The position numbers were made by a program, and so were the translations under genes. Under the pieces are notes generated by a model. That model was not told the origin of the DNA. It saw only the letters and a list, made by a program, of their open reading frames with translations, and searched no databases. From the NCBI GenBank assembly GCA_900169235.1, contig FWCC01000085.1, positions 62,001 through 126,000 of the forward strand: 64,000 nucleotides of DNA. Direction: 5' to 3'. Source of the stretch: Zarea fungicola (lineage: Eukaryota > Ascomycota > Sordariomycetes > Hypocreales > Cordycipitaceae). Shown piece by piece: positions 22,185 to 32,927 of this stretch (its first letter is position 1; the number at the start of each line of letters is the position of its first letter).

Positions 22185-22899
22185 GACACGGTACAGAGGG
22201 ATCCATTCAATCACAGTTCAATTCTGGGCACAACACGATAAAAGAATTGTCATGCTATATTATAACGGCTTGTTGCAGTGACAACCTATCTGCGGAGCTT
22301 CCTAATTTGAACCTGAGACATGCGGCTCTGTACGTTGGCGGCGAGCTGAATGAGAAAAGCAAATCTGAGGCGGTGTATGATGTATCATCCGAGCGAGACA
22401 GACCTGAGTCTGCGCATTGACTTGATGTCACACCTGAAAACATGATGTACATTCTCGTCAACCACGTGCCTACCGGCGGCCCGGGCCGGCAGGACTAGCG
22501 AAGCCAAGACTGAAACACCATATTAGGTTACCTTTGGCTCCCTTCCGACTCGAGTGGGCCATGAAAGTAGAATGAACGATGACAAATTAGACAACGTAAA
22601 GCATCCTACACAAAATGAGGGCCCGTGAAAGGCAAAAACGATGGACGGGATAAATGACGAAACAACATTCAATAGAGATAGTAGTGAACTTGTGAAAGCG
22701 AGTCAATTACTGACTGTAAGAAAAGCCCCTCTGGCTTTTTGACTTTCAGTCTCAAACTTGAGAACAACACCAGCGGAACTCGGAGAGATGCTGGCGCAGC
22801 TGGGTGTCTTTTGGACTCGACATACACGGCAGACTGATGCAGAATATTGCAACTATTGTGGTGGAATAAAGCGTTTCCTAACAGTTGAAGGTGGATAAG
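22185..22899. promoter_or_regulatory. Intergenic with E-box and 12-bp palindrome
   Basis: This 715-bp stretch is upstream of the flavoprotein gene and downstream of the monooxygenase gene. It holds CACGTG at 22463-22468 and, 8 bp further, a perfect 12-bp palindrome CGGCCCGGGCCG at 22477-22488. CACGTG recurs in the divergent promoter at 24966-24971. Binding of a bHLH factor and a Zn2Cys6 dimer is possible but unproven. Confidence 0.4.
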
Positions 22900-24859
22900 C
22901 TACTGTTCGAGGAGCCAAGCACGTAGAGAGCACTCGCAGCTTGCCACATCAGAGCCAGCAAAGGCAATGTACATGTCTGGTCGTACGAGTACCATAAAGG
23001 AATCGTCGTCAGAAACCCAAGTCCCTGTAAATTGTTTGGCTTGCTTGCATACATTTGAAGAACTCCCAAGTAAATCTTGCAACGGGCTCAGGTTACTGAC
23101 TTGCACCGATTGTGGCGAGTGTGGGTGGACGTCAATGAACATTACTGTCAGCTCGCCAAACAAGCTGCTCATGGCCTGCTGCTTACCCACGGAGATTACA
23201 ATATACTTCCCGTATGTAACCTCACTGTAAAGTCTGGTCTTTTTGCCGCCTGGTGTTGTGACCAGCTCTACATCGGGGGGGCAGCGACTTCCCGCCTTCC
23301 ATATCCCAAGATGGGACGTTGTGACACGTGGGCTGTCGATCCCTTCGTAGCAGACACCCATGCCTATGGTAACCGTTAGCTCACCAAATACTTCCATGTC
23401 CACCAGAGACCATGTCAAAGGAATTTACTACGAACCAGTTATGTACCCTGCATTCCGCTTCACCGTTGCGACAAAGTCTTTTGCGTCGGACTCACAATGC
23501 CGAACTAGTGCCGCAGCCACATCAATAATGTTTTGCGTGGTACGTTTGCGCTCGGTATCGTAACTGCGCAGAAGCACATCTAATGTAGATTGCTTCAGTG
23601 GATGAGATTTATCCAACACCATGGCCAGCCGCCAGGCGAGACAGCAGGCATCTTCGACACCTGCATTGAGACCTTGCCCGCCGTTGAAGGAGTGGACATG
23701 TGCTGCATCTCCCGCAAGGAAATACGACCGAAGCCAGACCGTGAGATAAAGGTCGAAGCTATTCGTTCTTTCTTTGCCTAGTCAATGAGTCAGTAACAGT
23801 GATGCTTTGTAGCTTCAATCTCGGTCGCAGACAACCGCCACGCGCCATAGGGCTTACCAGGAAAGCTGCTATACCATTCTACCTCCTTAAACTTGATCCA
23901 GAATGGTGCAACGTGTTTTCGGATAGCCTCTTCCGCATTATTTTGAGTTACTTCTCCATCTAGCCATACGTAGAAGCGTGACCGACCTCGCTCTCGAAGA
24001 ATCATCATAACGCGAGTCTGTCCTTGTAACTGGAAAAGCATGATTTCCTTCCTGGGCTCTAGGTTGGTGTCCACAACGGCATCAATGACTGCCCATAGCA
24101 TCTCTAGATTTGTCCCGGTGTATGTGGCCCCGACGGAACTGCGGACGGTAGATTTTGCACCGTCGGCGCTGATGACATACTTGCTACACATTCGCCTGCC
24201 ACTCGCGCACAGGATGTGCACCTTGCCATCTTCCTCTACAACAAAGGTAATTTTCTCATCATATTGAACTCCGCCGTTGATCGTCTGGCTCAATACTCTC
24301 TCGAGTTCTGGCTGGCCAAGTACGAGGAAGTTTTTGTGTAAAACATGCTGTAGACTGGTCCACCACTCGTTCTGGCGCGAAGTAAGCACTCCCTCACTAA
24401 ATGTGCAGATCGCTGGACTTGTATATTAGATAACTGCTCTTTTTAAATATGTAACTTGCAGGTTTTCCGCTTACTGTCACATGTAATTCCTGACGGCTTT
24501 AGCTGGTGTAGAAGTCCTACTACTTCCAAGTACTGCTGGGTTCTGGCGTTCAGTGCATCAGCTCCCTCAAGCTGTAAACTCTCCTTCTTTGCGTCTAGTA
24601 ATGCGAGAACGTTAGGGGAAAACACGGATTTTCTCTCTGTAGCTGTCATGTTGAGATCTACTCACCCAGGATACAGATCGATATACCAAGGCTTTGTAAG
24701 AGAAAACCGGCCATCAAGCCAGTCGGCCCACCCGAGGAAGTGTCAGTCAACAAAACCCCAGAATCAAGCGAAAAGGTACAGCTGCGGGATACACTTACCA
24801 CCGACAATTGTAACATCTACCTCTTGTTTTGTCCCGTCAGAAATCTCCATCTTCGGCAT
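22900..24859 (-). CDS. FAD aromatic monooxygenase, phenol 2-monooxygenase type
   Basis: Six exons close to 535 residues: 24859-24799, 24731-24666, 24594-24475, 24412-23858, 23777-23436 and 23363-22900. The FAD-binding N terminus reads VTIVGG then GPTGLMAGFLLQ; then ADALNARTQQYLEVVGLL, the NADPH-linked region and the FAD ribityl motif FLAGDAAHVHSFNGGQGLN with EDACCLAWRL. The last exon carries the thioredoxin-like C-terminal domain of phenol hydroxylases (GSRCPPDVEL, YGKYIVISVG). It should hydroxylate an aromatic ring in the cluster pathway. One oddity is the first intron (24798-24732): it has donor GTAAGT and branch CTGAC, but ends in GG where AG is required, exactly inside the FAD glycine motif. 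Without that splice the frame hits a stop within the intron. All other introns have GT-AG ends. Confidence 0.82.
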
Positions 24860-25241
24860 TGCGTTTTTTTCACACACCTGACGGCATGACTTTTGGGGAC
24901 AAGGCTTGTCTAAATGGAGCTTTGCATTACCTTGGCAGCTGGTCTAATTTGTGCTCAGCTAGAGACACGTGCTAATGCAGGAGACTCAGCTGCGCAAGGA
25001 TATGATTATGTTTTGCTTCGGCACTTGGACATCGAATTACAGCTATACCCACTTCTGAAAATGCATGTTTCATTTCCAGGGTGGACCTGCTATGTAACCT
25101 TGCATTGAAATGAGGGAGTGTGCTGCCCCCTCATTGTGTTGACAGCGACACAAATCTACTTTGCCCTACCAACAGGCTAGACAAACTTGGAGAAATACAT
25201 TTTCACCAATAACCATCTAATTTCACTTCAATTGTGTCAGA
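24860..25241. promoter_or_regulatory. Divergent promoter, monooxygenase / methyltransferase
   Basis: The two start codons are 382 bp apart and point away from each other, so regulation is probably shared. The region holds CACGTG at 24966-24971. Confidence 0.6.
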
Positions 25242-26488
25242 ATGGACAATACCGCTGCTAGCAGCATTATCGCTGAATTGGGCAAGATTCATGCCAGCAG
25301 CTTAAATACGGATCCAGAAGCGAGGAGAGCAGCTCTGATATTATCGCGGAAGCTTGCATTATCATTGCAGGATCCAGGCACATATGCTTGGGAAGTCGCT
25401 TTATGGGTAAGATAATTCAACTCCAACAAAGCCACAGCTTTTAGTTGACCTAACACGAATGTAAAAGCCATTGAGTAACATGACTATCCGCATCGCAATT
25501 GACTTGGATATTTTTGCGTTTCTTGCAGCGCAATCCAGCGACTTGTCTTCCTCAGTTATCGCAGATGCAACGGCTAGTGACCAGATGCTTGTCTATAGAT
25601 TGCTCCGAACCCCTCAGTAGTCTAGGGATTGTACATGAGATATCCAGAGACACATGGTCCGCGAACGCAATCACAAAAGCCATGGCTGCTAAGCCCATGG
25701 CATCATGGCATCGTCTGATATGGGATCTTAACGGGACATCTGCCATCAGGGCGCCGGAACTCCTCCGCACAGTTGGCCATCAAAGTATCCAGGATCCAAC
25801 AGCGGGGTTCGCGCAATACGCATTCGGCACCAAGTTGGACACTTTTAGCTTTCTGCAAACCATGCCTTCGTTGTCTCGGGATTTCAACGAAGCAATGAGC
25901 AGCAATATGGGCCAGCCAGACGCTTGGTTCAACTGGTACCCTGTTAAAGAACGTTTGCTTACGGGAGTTGACCGCGAAGCTCCAACCCTCGTTGACATTG
26001 GAGGCGGCAAGGGCCATGATATTCAGGCATTCTGCCGTGCTTTCCCGGATGCGGGAGGGCTTGTGCTCCAGGACATGGCGAAAGTTATTGACAGTATCGG
26101 AGAGGACGCGTTGGATCCCGCCATAACAAAACAAGAGCATGACTTCTTCACTAGCCAACCTGTCCGCGGCGCGAAAGTGTACTTTTTACGCCACATTCTT
26201 CATGATTGGTCCGACAGCGATTGCCTCCGGATCTTGCAAGAAGTGCGCAGTGCAATGCGGCCTGGTTACTCGAAGCTCATCATTCATGAATTGATTCTTC
26301 CAGAAGTTGGGGCATCACGAGCTCAGTGTGAGATTGATCTGTGTATGATGGTGTTCAATGGGGGAGTTGAGCGATCCGAGAGCCAGTGGACCGCGCTCTT
26401 AACAAAGGCAGGGTTTGAAATACTAAAATTTTGGCAACAGTACTCAGAACATGACGGAGTTATAGAAGCAGTTGTCGGCTGTACATAG
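25242..26488 (+). CDS. SAM-dependent O-methyltransferase with a one-base frameshift
   Basis: Exon 1 is 25242-25406 and exon 2 25468-26488, around a 61-nt intron (donor GTAAGA, branch CCTAACAC). Together they give 1,186 nt, one more than a whole number of codons. Reading is normal through TIRIAIDLDIFAFLA and LVYRLLR, then the frame must change in a C run at 25610-25613 (CGAACCCCTCAG); without one C it continues as SSLGIVHEISRDTW to the end, about 394 residues. The C-terminal domain has the SAM site LVDIGGGKGHD and the general base in LRHILHDWSD, the hallmark of fungal secondary-metabolite O-methyltransferases. The only intron I can draw to avoid the shift (49 nt from GTGACC) would delete the conserved YRLLRTLSSLG helix, so frameshift or a sequencing error is more likely. 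Confidence 0.85.
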
Positions 26489-27284
26489 CATAATCTTGAT
26501 GAATAGGTTTTCTAAAGCTTGAAGTATATGTCGTAACAGACCCTTGGTATTTACCAACAGCAGAAAGCAGATACTCCAGGATGGGCATGGCGCGCAGTGT
26601 CTTCAATTCTCAAGCGTACCGCGACCAATCTAGCCAAAGCGAGAGAATTCACACTCTGAACTTACGTTCTGAGTCGAAATCTAACAACATGGTCAATGAG
26701 AACCAGCGGTGCGTTCGATGTTGCTGCTGTGTTTGTTAATAATATCGGCGGTGGTGGATCTGGGCGATCGCCCGGCCTTCTGTAGATGCCGTGAGTTTTG
26801 AGCAAGTTGTTGGACAGAGAGCCACAGGAGACATATTGCCCCGGCCAGGAAACAAAGGAGCGTTGTCCGTCCGGGCGACAGGTGCGCGGGGTACGTGGTG
26901 ATGCCGTCGCCAGAGAAGGACGGATGGATTTCCAATAGTCCTTGCGTGGTAAGGTGCAGCCGACCCGAAACGGCCACGGAAAACATACCCAGACGTCTTC
27001 TTTGCTTCAAGTCCATCCGCCGCTATCACTAAGCACAAGGCACGATCTGTACCCTTTCGCAGACTACTCGGCACAATATTGGACTACGTTTGCTGCTGTC
27101 GTGGAATCGTCCAATCAAGAAGTACTAGACATTGTCAAGGAGTATTACGTCACAAAATGCATTTTATTTAGGGTATATGCTACAGCGCCTTGGCGACGCT
27201 TTTTTTTCTTTCTTTTTTTCTTTGTTTGTATGAGACGTCCCTATGAACCCACACCTCAATATCATGCGTCGTGGGCTGAATTAT
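26489..27284. other. Intergenic
   Basis: No firm gene. A minus-strand ATG frame at 27016-26693 has one hydrophobic segment (TLLCFLAGAICLLWLSV), but no family is recognised and it could be a relic or chance. Confidence 0.4.
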
Positions 27285-27574
27285 CAGGCTCCGCCCATAT
27301 GCTGCTCAAGGCTGGCGCAGATGTGAACAGGACACGCGGATGGTGTGGCAAGGCTCTTTAGGCTGCTAGATTTCGAGGATATCAGGAAATTGTCAAGAGG
27401 CTGCTTGAAGCAGACGTCGATGTCAAGGCTGAGGTTGGAGAGTATGGCAATGCTCTTTCTCATGGGGCGCCGCATTGGCCGGGATGCATTGAATATGGAT
27501 GTGCCGTCTGCACGGCAGATATCAAGGTAGATATCCCATCCGCGGCTGCATGTCTAGCAATCTGCATGCTTTGA
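27285..27574 (+). pseudogene. Ankyrin-repeat relic
   Basis: Two ankyrin units are legible in one frame: HMLLKAGADVN ending KAL, then TAG at 27359-27361, then AARFRGYQEIVKRLLEADVDV and EYGNAL, ending at TGA 27572-27574. In fungal ankyrin tracts the residue at the stop is usually Gln (ALQAA), so TAG fits CAG mutated by C-to-T. There is no start and no partner repeats upstream. This is a decayed fragment of an ankyrin protein gene. Confidence 0.6.
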
Positions 27575-28255
27575 GCGGTCAAGCAACACGTCGACGGATG
27601 AATGCATTGCATCTCAAGTCTGAAGTGCGGGCAATTGCAACATGTGTGGAGCAGGAATGGTCCGTCCTAAATTTCCTCCACAAAAGTCCCCAAAAAGAAA
27701 AGGGGCCAGCGCTGTTAGTCTCTCCATGACATTTGATACGTAAACCCGGCATGCATCAGTGGGCAAGGGTTGATTAGGCTTTGGGTATGCTGTTGATAGG
27801 ACAGCATAATAGTATAGCGTATAATTGATGCAGTTAATGCAACTACTGGCAATTCAATTATATAATAAAGCCCGTGAGTTAAACTGCTACTAAATACCTT
27901 TGAACCCCACCTGGAACAATTCCTACTTCGTCGTAGATCTACTTGTATGCCGACGCAACAACTTGCAGGCCCACATGCACCATTCAGCCAGCCACAAAGC
28001 TTTGCCAGCAAATGCATATGCATATGCACTGCAGCATACATATTGCTGTAAAATATTGCTAGCAAGTGGAGTTGAATTCTTTGCGCGTGCGCTGAGACCA
28101 GAATTAACAACGTCGACGGCTGAGTTGAGAATATAAAAGGAAACCCTGCCTCTCAATCGACTCAATTCTACCAACCTTGTGATAACACAATAGTGCACTA
28201 TAGCTACAACCTCATACTTCAACGTACAACCACATCTAATATTGCGACAATCAAT
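27575..28255. promoter_or_regulatory. Upstream region of the MACPF gene
   Basis: No gene. It contains an AT-rich stretch near 27850-27880 and a run of gcatatgcatatgc (28011-28026). A TATA-like gagaatataaaagg lies at 28127-28140, about 115 bp before the start codon, and a pyrimidine/adenine-rich leader follows. Confidence 0.45.
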
Positions 28256-31200
28256 ATGGCAGCTATCAATCCCGCTTCTCAGGCTACACCTGCTCCCCCC
28301 GCTCCTGCGGCTAGCAAAGGTTTGATATACATCTCCATTCGATATCATTACATTGCTAATTGCTCTTTCAAGAATTTGTCACCACTGTCATTCACTTCAC
28401 AAATGGTGAGATTACAAGAGAAGCGTTTTACTTGAAGATTCTCAAGTCTAGCATTGATGATGAAACGCTATCCGACCTTCGTCAAAACATCGCTGGCCTA
28501 ACAGACAGCATTGAAATGTAAGCTTGGTCCTTTTAATAGCGTTGAACAATCAGTTTAAAGCTGATCACCCTCAGCTCTCATTTCCCATTCTGCGGCAAAA
28601 CTGGGGCTATCGTTCCAGATAGCTTCACTGTACAAGAATATCTCACAGAGTGTCTTGGAGTAAGTTGTCTCTGTTATGCGGCACGGACCAGATGGACTAA
28701 TGCCACTTCCAGCTCACAGCTCCGCAAGCTAATGACATTGTCGTCTACATGAGAGATGATAGCATCTCTCCACGCATTGAGCCAGTATGTTAAACTATCC
28801 TGATGCTGTATTGCTTGCGTCGTTTATTGGTGTAATATGCCGATACTCCCCTCTAGCAAGACACAAACTCGTACAGGCTACTCTAACTGATTGTCACAAT
28901 GCAGCATGCTGGAGCTAATGTCAGTGCGGTTTTGGAAGCGGACAAACTGGCGCGCATTAGAAACAATGTCGACGATATAACGTTCAAGTACTTGACTGGA
29001 ACTGCGGCGAAGTAAGCCGACACTAACATCATCAATTTCCTCAAAATGGTAGATGTCCCTGCTCAGCCGAAAAAAGATTGCTCATGTATATAACAGATAC
29101 GTACCAGAGTTGGAACAAAAAGACTGGGCAGTTATTTGTGATAGCAATGCTGTCTGCTACGGAATGCGCGTCCTGCGCGTAAAAGAACAACCTCAAGAGA
29201 CACCAATTAGCCCTGATGGCAATCAGTCCAGCAACCTCAAAGATGAGGACCTGGGCTTGCCAGCTGGCATCGAAAGAGCTCGTTATCCAGGTGAGTATGG
29301 ACATCCAAGCACATTGTCGCATCAGCACATGCTATGCCGGGAAATTCTGGGTAACTAACACCAAGAAATACATCAGCCTTTCGGCTCAGGAAGAGAACAA
29401 TTTTATCCGACAGCATTCCGAGCAGCTCGATTGATGGCGTGAAGGTAAGCAACAAAAATCCAGTCCACGTTATTCCGTTCAGCCTATTATATCCGAGAAT
29501 GTAGGCTTACAACGCAGCTGAATCTTCGCATCCCTGACTACATCATTGACGACAAGTCGTACTTTTCAACCTTTGAGACCGAGACAGAGATGCAGGCTTC
29601 AATGGCCCATTCGTCGTTTGCCGAGGCGGATGTGGCTGTTGCAGGGTCAGCTCTCTATCCTTTCCGACGTGGTTCAAACGTTAGCTGACTTGTTTACTCA
29701 TTTCACAGGTCAGGATCTTATATGGGCTTCTCTGCCGAGGGTTCCTCAAATTTGTCAGTTGCGGGATCCTTTGCGGCCAAGAAAAGCAGCCAAACAAAGG
29801 TCAAAAAGGTCACGATTGCGTATAATGTAAGAACTTATAAATTGTTCCACTCCAGACACGTAATGCAGTGCCGAAGAGGCTAACAAGACAAAAAATTTCA
29901 TAGTTCCCTCGAGTTACACTATTTTTAGATAGCCGTAGCCTAGAACTTACACCTGAGTGCGCAACTGCTCTGCAGAGTATTAAGACAAAGGAGGATCTGC
30001 ATAAGTTCCAAGATCTCTACGGTATGTATTCGCTCAAAAGTCAATTGGCCCATATTTACCACTGCTAATTATTAGCACTTAGGCGAGATCTTCTGTACTA
30101 GAGTACAGCTGGGAGGTAGACTTTTTGCTACGGAACAAGTTAGCAGCAATGCGGAAGGCAAGAGCAAAGAACTTGCGGCGTCAATGAAGGTGGCAGCGTC
30201 AGCGTCTTTTAGCGGCTGGGGTGCCAAGGCCAGCATGTCCGCATCAGCGGCAGCTGGTACGAATTTGAGCACTGATGAAGCAAAGAAAGCTTCAGCCATG
30301 AGCCTTACTTGGCAGGCAAATGGTGGAGACACACTTCTGTGCAATCAGTAAGAATTTACTACTGTCTTCACCTTTCTATACAGTCATAAGGAAATAGCAT
30401 GGATCGGCTAACATCTTGCAGTCCAACGGAATGGGCTCCAACTGTTTCCTATCACTGGAACTGGAGGATTACAAAGGTATGCATTATCATGACACAAATT
30501 TTGTCTTTCATCACGGCTAAAGCCATCGCAGCAAGACAACCTCTTGAGAATCTTGGATTTGATGTGCCAACTTGCTGGCATGAGCGAACTCAAGGATGCC
30601 GCAAAAGAATGGGGTGTGACGATTGATCCCACTGCGGGTACCTTTTTAAGTGGGCTAATCCCTGCAAAGTCGACTTCCAAAGCTTTTACGTTAAACCTCG
30701 ACGGCGTGCTCGGTGGCAGATACCTCCTTTCATTCGAGAGCAGCGGCAAAGATCTCTGTGAGTAACGTGGAGCACGAACAACGAAAGATGGGCATGGAAA
30801 ACTTCATTATGAGTTTGCTTAACTAATGAGTAAATACCGTACAGCATTTGCAGCTAATGCTCGGATGGCCGAAACGAACGATAAATTTACTATTGATTCC
30901 AATCTTCGAAACAGAGGCTGCATGGTGCTGGGACCTAACACAGCGCAAAACCCAGACAATCTCCGAGTGTTTGAGGCAGAAGATGTTACCGGAACTTTGG
31001 TAACTAGGGTATGTAGCGGTGTATGTCTTTGTACAGATGCATGCTAATGCGGCACAGCTCTGCTTCAACACTAAGTACCGAGTAAGGAACAAGAACAACA
31101 GGCTTTACTTGGATTATCACGTGAATCAGGGCTTCCATTGGGCTTTTGGTAATCCCAATCGAGCAACGTCATTGTACATCACACTTGTCAACCCAGAGCA

Positions 31201-31396
31201 GCCAACTAGTACTGTTGAAATTCCCGACCGCACGGTGGTTCATGTCAGATTCTGGGACTACGACCCCATCACTAGGAGATTAGGGTACCTCCACGTTTGT
31301 GCAAAGGACAAGGATAAGAAGTACGCATACTTAGCAATTTCATTGCCAGAAGCTGATGACAAGGACGAGGCCCGTTTGGTGGTTAGATACAGATAG
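28256..31396 (+). CDS. MACPF-domain protein (perforin-like), 15 exons
   Basis: The start is ATG 28256 (MAAINPASQ) and the stop is at 31396. About fifteen short exons, separated by GT-AG introns mostly of 50-110 nt, stay in frame for roughly 720 residues. The N-terminal third is a ubiquitin-like or adaptor region with conserved ITREAFYLKIL and a linker containing EQKDWAVI. The MACPF core follows: FPRVTLFLD, GEIFCTRVQLGGRLFATEQ near 30085-30140, a long Ala/Ser-rich helical segment (KVAASASFSGWGAKASMSAS) and NPTEWAP...WNWRITK. The C-terminal 200 residues form a separate beta-rich module. No signal peptide is visible. Fungal MACPF proteins are a known family whose roles are largely unproven; pore formation against hosts, competitors or in cell-cell recognition is inferred from the fold. 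No lesion was found. Confidence 0.85.
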
Positions 31397-32459
31397 ATGC
31401 TGCGGCGCCGTTCCCCGTAACTGCGAACTGAAGAAAGACTCTCTACGTACTACTCGCCTGCCCTAGAAATGCGATTACAATAGTATTCACGCAGCCTCAG
31501 AGGCGCATGGCAAAGGGGAGAGTGAATATTAATCCAGCAGCCCTCTACGCCCCAGTCCGTTGTGAAGTCGATGCGAAGAGGAGATGTGACTGCGCGGCGC
31601 AAGGTGCCAAGGCGACGCTGCCAGGCACCGAAAGGGCCTAGAGGCGCCTCGCCCCGTAGCTCAATAGCCAACCACATGCACAGGCAAGATGGCGACCATG
31701 AAGAGCACGGTATTCCAAACCACGCCACTGTGCCTCATAGATACGGAGCTAAGTTTGGAAACCCGCGACGCGTTTAAGCTAATGCATCTATAAACAGGTA
31801 CATCCCTTCTCTATCTAGCTCCTAGCGTCACAAGTGGCAAGTCACCACTGGTGGCGGCCTCGAGGCCATAAGTAACGTGCCCATAGTCACTAGCTAGAAA
31901 GAATGATGGTAATGATGGTCAACTATTCTACTACTTCTTGCTGTATACTATGACAGTGAGGATTGTAGTAATCACGAATCCTGCTGGCCATCTTAATAGT
32001 TGAGAGCAGTGTATCGATGTTTCTAGCAATAGCCTCAATAGACTTGACTAGTAGCAAGCCATGGCGAGAGGACCCTTTGAGGTCTGATATATACATATTG
32101 CTCTGTACTTTCAATTAAGGCTTTAAAACGATATAGTTATTAGAGAAATTAAATAACTTTTATGGCTTTGGACAAGTTAAACCAAATTAAAAAAAAGTGC
32201 TACTTATAGGTAAGTACTACATAAAAGATCTGCTTAGGATTTTCGCTCCATCTGAAACAATAAAATAATAGAATAATAGAATAACAGAAACTTGATATCT
32301 GGGCCTAAAAGCGTAAAATAAGGCTTGTATCGCTCGATGGCTAGCAGTATCCTAATTTTTACCCGGGCCAGAGAACATGGCATGCCAGCTACAGCACCTT
32401 AGCAATATGAGTTAGAATCTTACAAAGTCGCAAAGCTCGACTCGGACGTCAAATTTAGT
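31397..32459. other. Intergenic, AT-rich, with the inverted gene fragment
   Basis: Apart from the 31.68-31.78 kb relic no gene is supported. The part from 32.1 to 32.35 kb is strongly AT-rich (aaattaaaaaaaagtg; aataaaataatagaataatag). Confidence 0.45.
31680..31777 (+). pseudogene. Inverted partial copy of the secreted-protein gene at 32.5 kb
   Basis: The 40 bases at 31727-31766 match the reverse complement of 32672-32711 at 38 of 40 positions. In translation, TVPHRYGAKFGNP mirrors TVPHIYGANFGNP of the intact gene. Upstream similarity fades (GGTATT shared near 31709), and the frame stops soon after. It is a truncated paralogue in opposite orientation, about 0.9 kb away. Confidence 0.65.
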
Positions 32460-32927
32460 CTAACACTGAACAGAGATACTTGATGCACCAGAACCTAGGT
32501 ACAGTTTATTTTGTTTGTTTCCAACCGCCATACAGTTGTAGCCGCCATTGTAAACTCCGTAATATTGGTCCTTGCCCGTACTAAAAAAATCATCTGGATG
32601 AAATTCCGTGGCGTGGCCATGGCAGTTTGGCAACTCCCAGAATTTCACCGCACAGTTTTCCCATGGCTGTTGCGGGTTTCCAAAGTTAGCTCCGTATATA
32701 TGAGGCACAGTATTCTGGCACTTTCCAGACCAATACCATGCTGGGAACTCTGCCGATTTGCAATCGCCACTTGAGAAGGTGTTGATCGCTAGACCTAGAC
32801 CACGCTTGTCCAGGCTCTCGGCAGCCTTGATCTCTAGAGTAGCTCCCTCAACAGGACTAGCAGCGGCTAAAGGAGTACAGAGCAATGCCCCGATAGTAAT
32901 GGCTATAGCCTGGCGCGATGCAAACAT
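32460..32927 (-). CDS. Small secreted cysteine-containing protein, effector-like
   Basis: An intronless frame of 155 residues starts at ATG 32927. The first 22 residues (MFASRQAIAITIGALLCTPLAA) form a signal peptide, followed by a short propeptide ending in a dibasic site (SLDKR, a Kex2-type cleavage sequence). The mature domain of about 112 residues has six cysteines (SGDCKS, GKCQN, WENCAV, PNCHG, YNCMA, SVQC), enough for three disulfides, and many aromatic and Asn/Gly residues (YWSGKC, YYGVYNGGYN). Small size, secretion and disulfides fit an apoplastic effector or antimicrobial protein, but no family is recognised. A damaged inverted copy lies 0.9 kb downstream. The pattern hints at a duplicated accessory gene. 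Confidence 0.82.
   Translation of the reverse strand: MFASRQAIAITIGALLCTPLAAASPVEGATLEIKAAESLDKRGLGLAINTFSSGDCKSAEFPAWYWSGKCQNTVPHIYGANFGNPQQPWENCAVKFWELPNCHGHATEFHPDDFFSTGKDQYYGVYNGGYNCMAVGNKQNKLYLGSGASSISVQC

Noticed and set aside
22185..22214. Longer flavoprotein start at 22214
   Set aside because: The codon there is ATT; the first ATG is at 22184, just before the FAD motif.
26693..27016. Minus-strand ATG frame with one transmembrane-like segment
   Set aside because: No family, no neighbouring exons found; kept only as a note in the gap entry.
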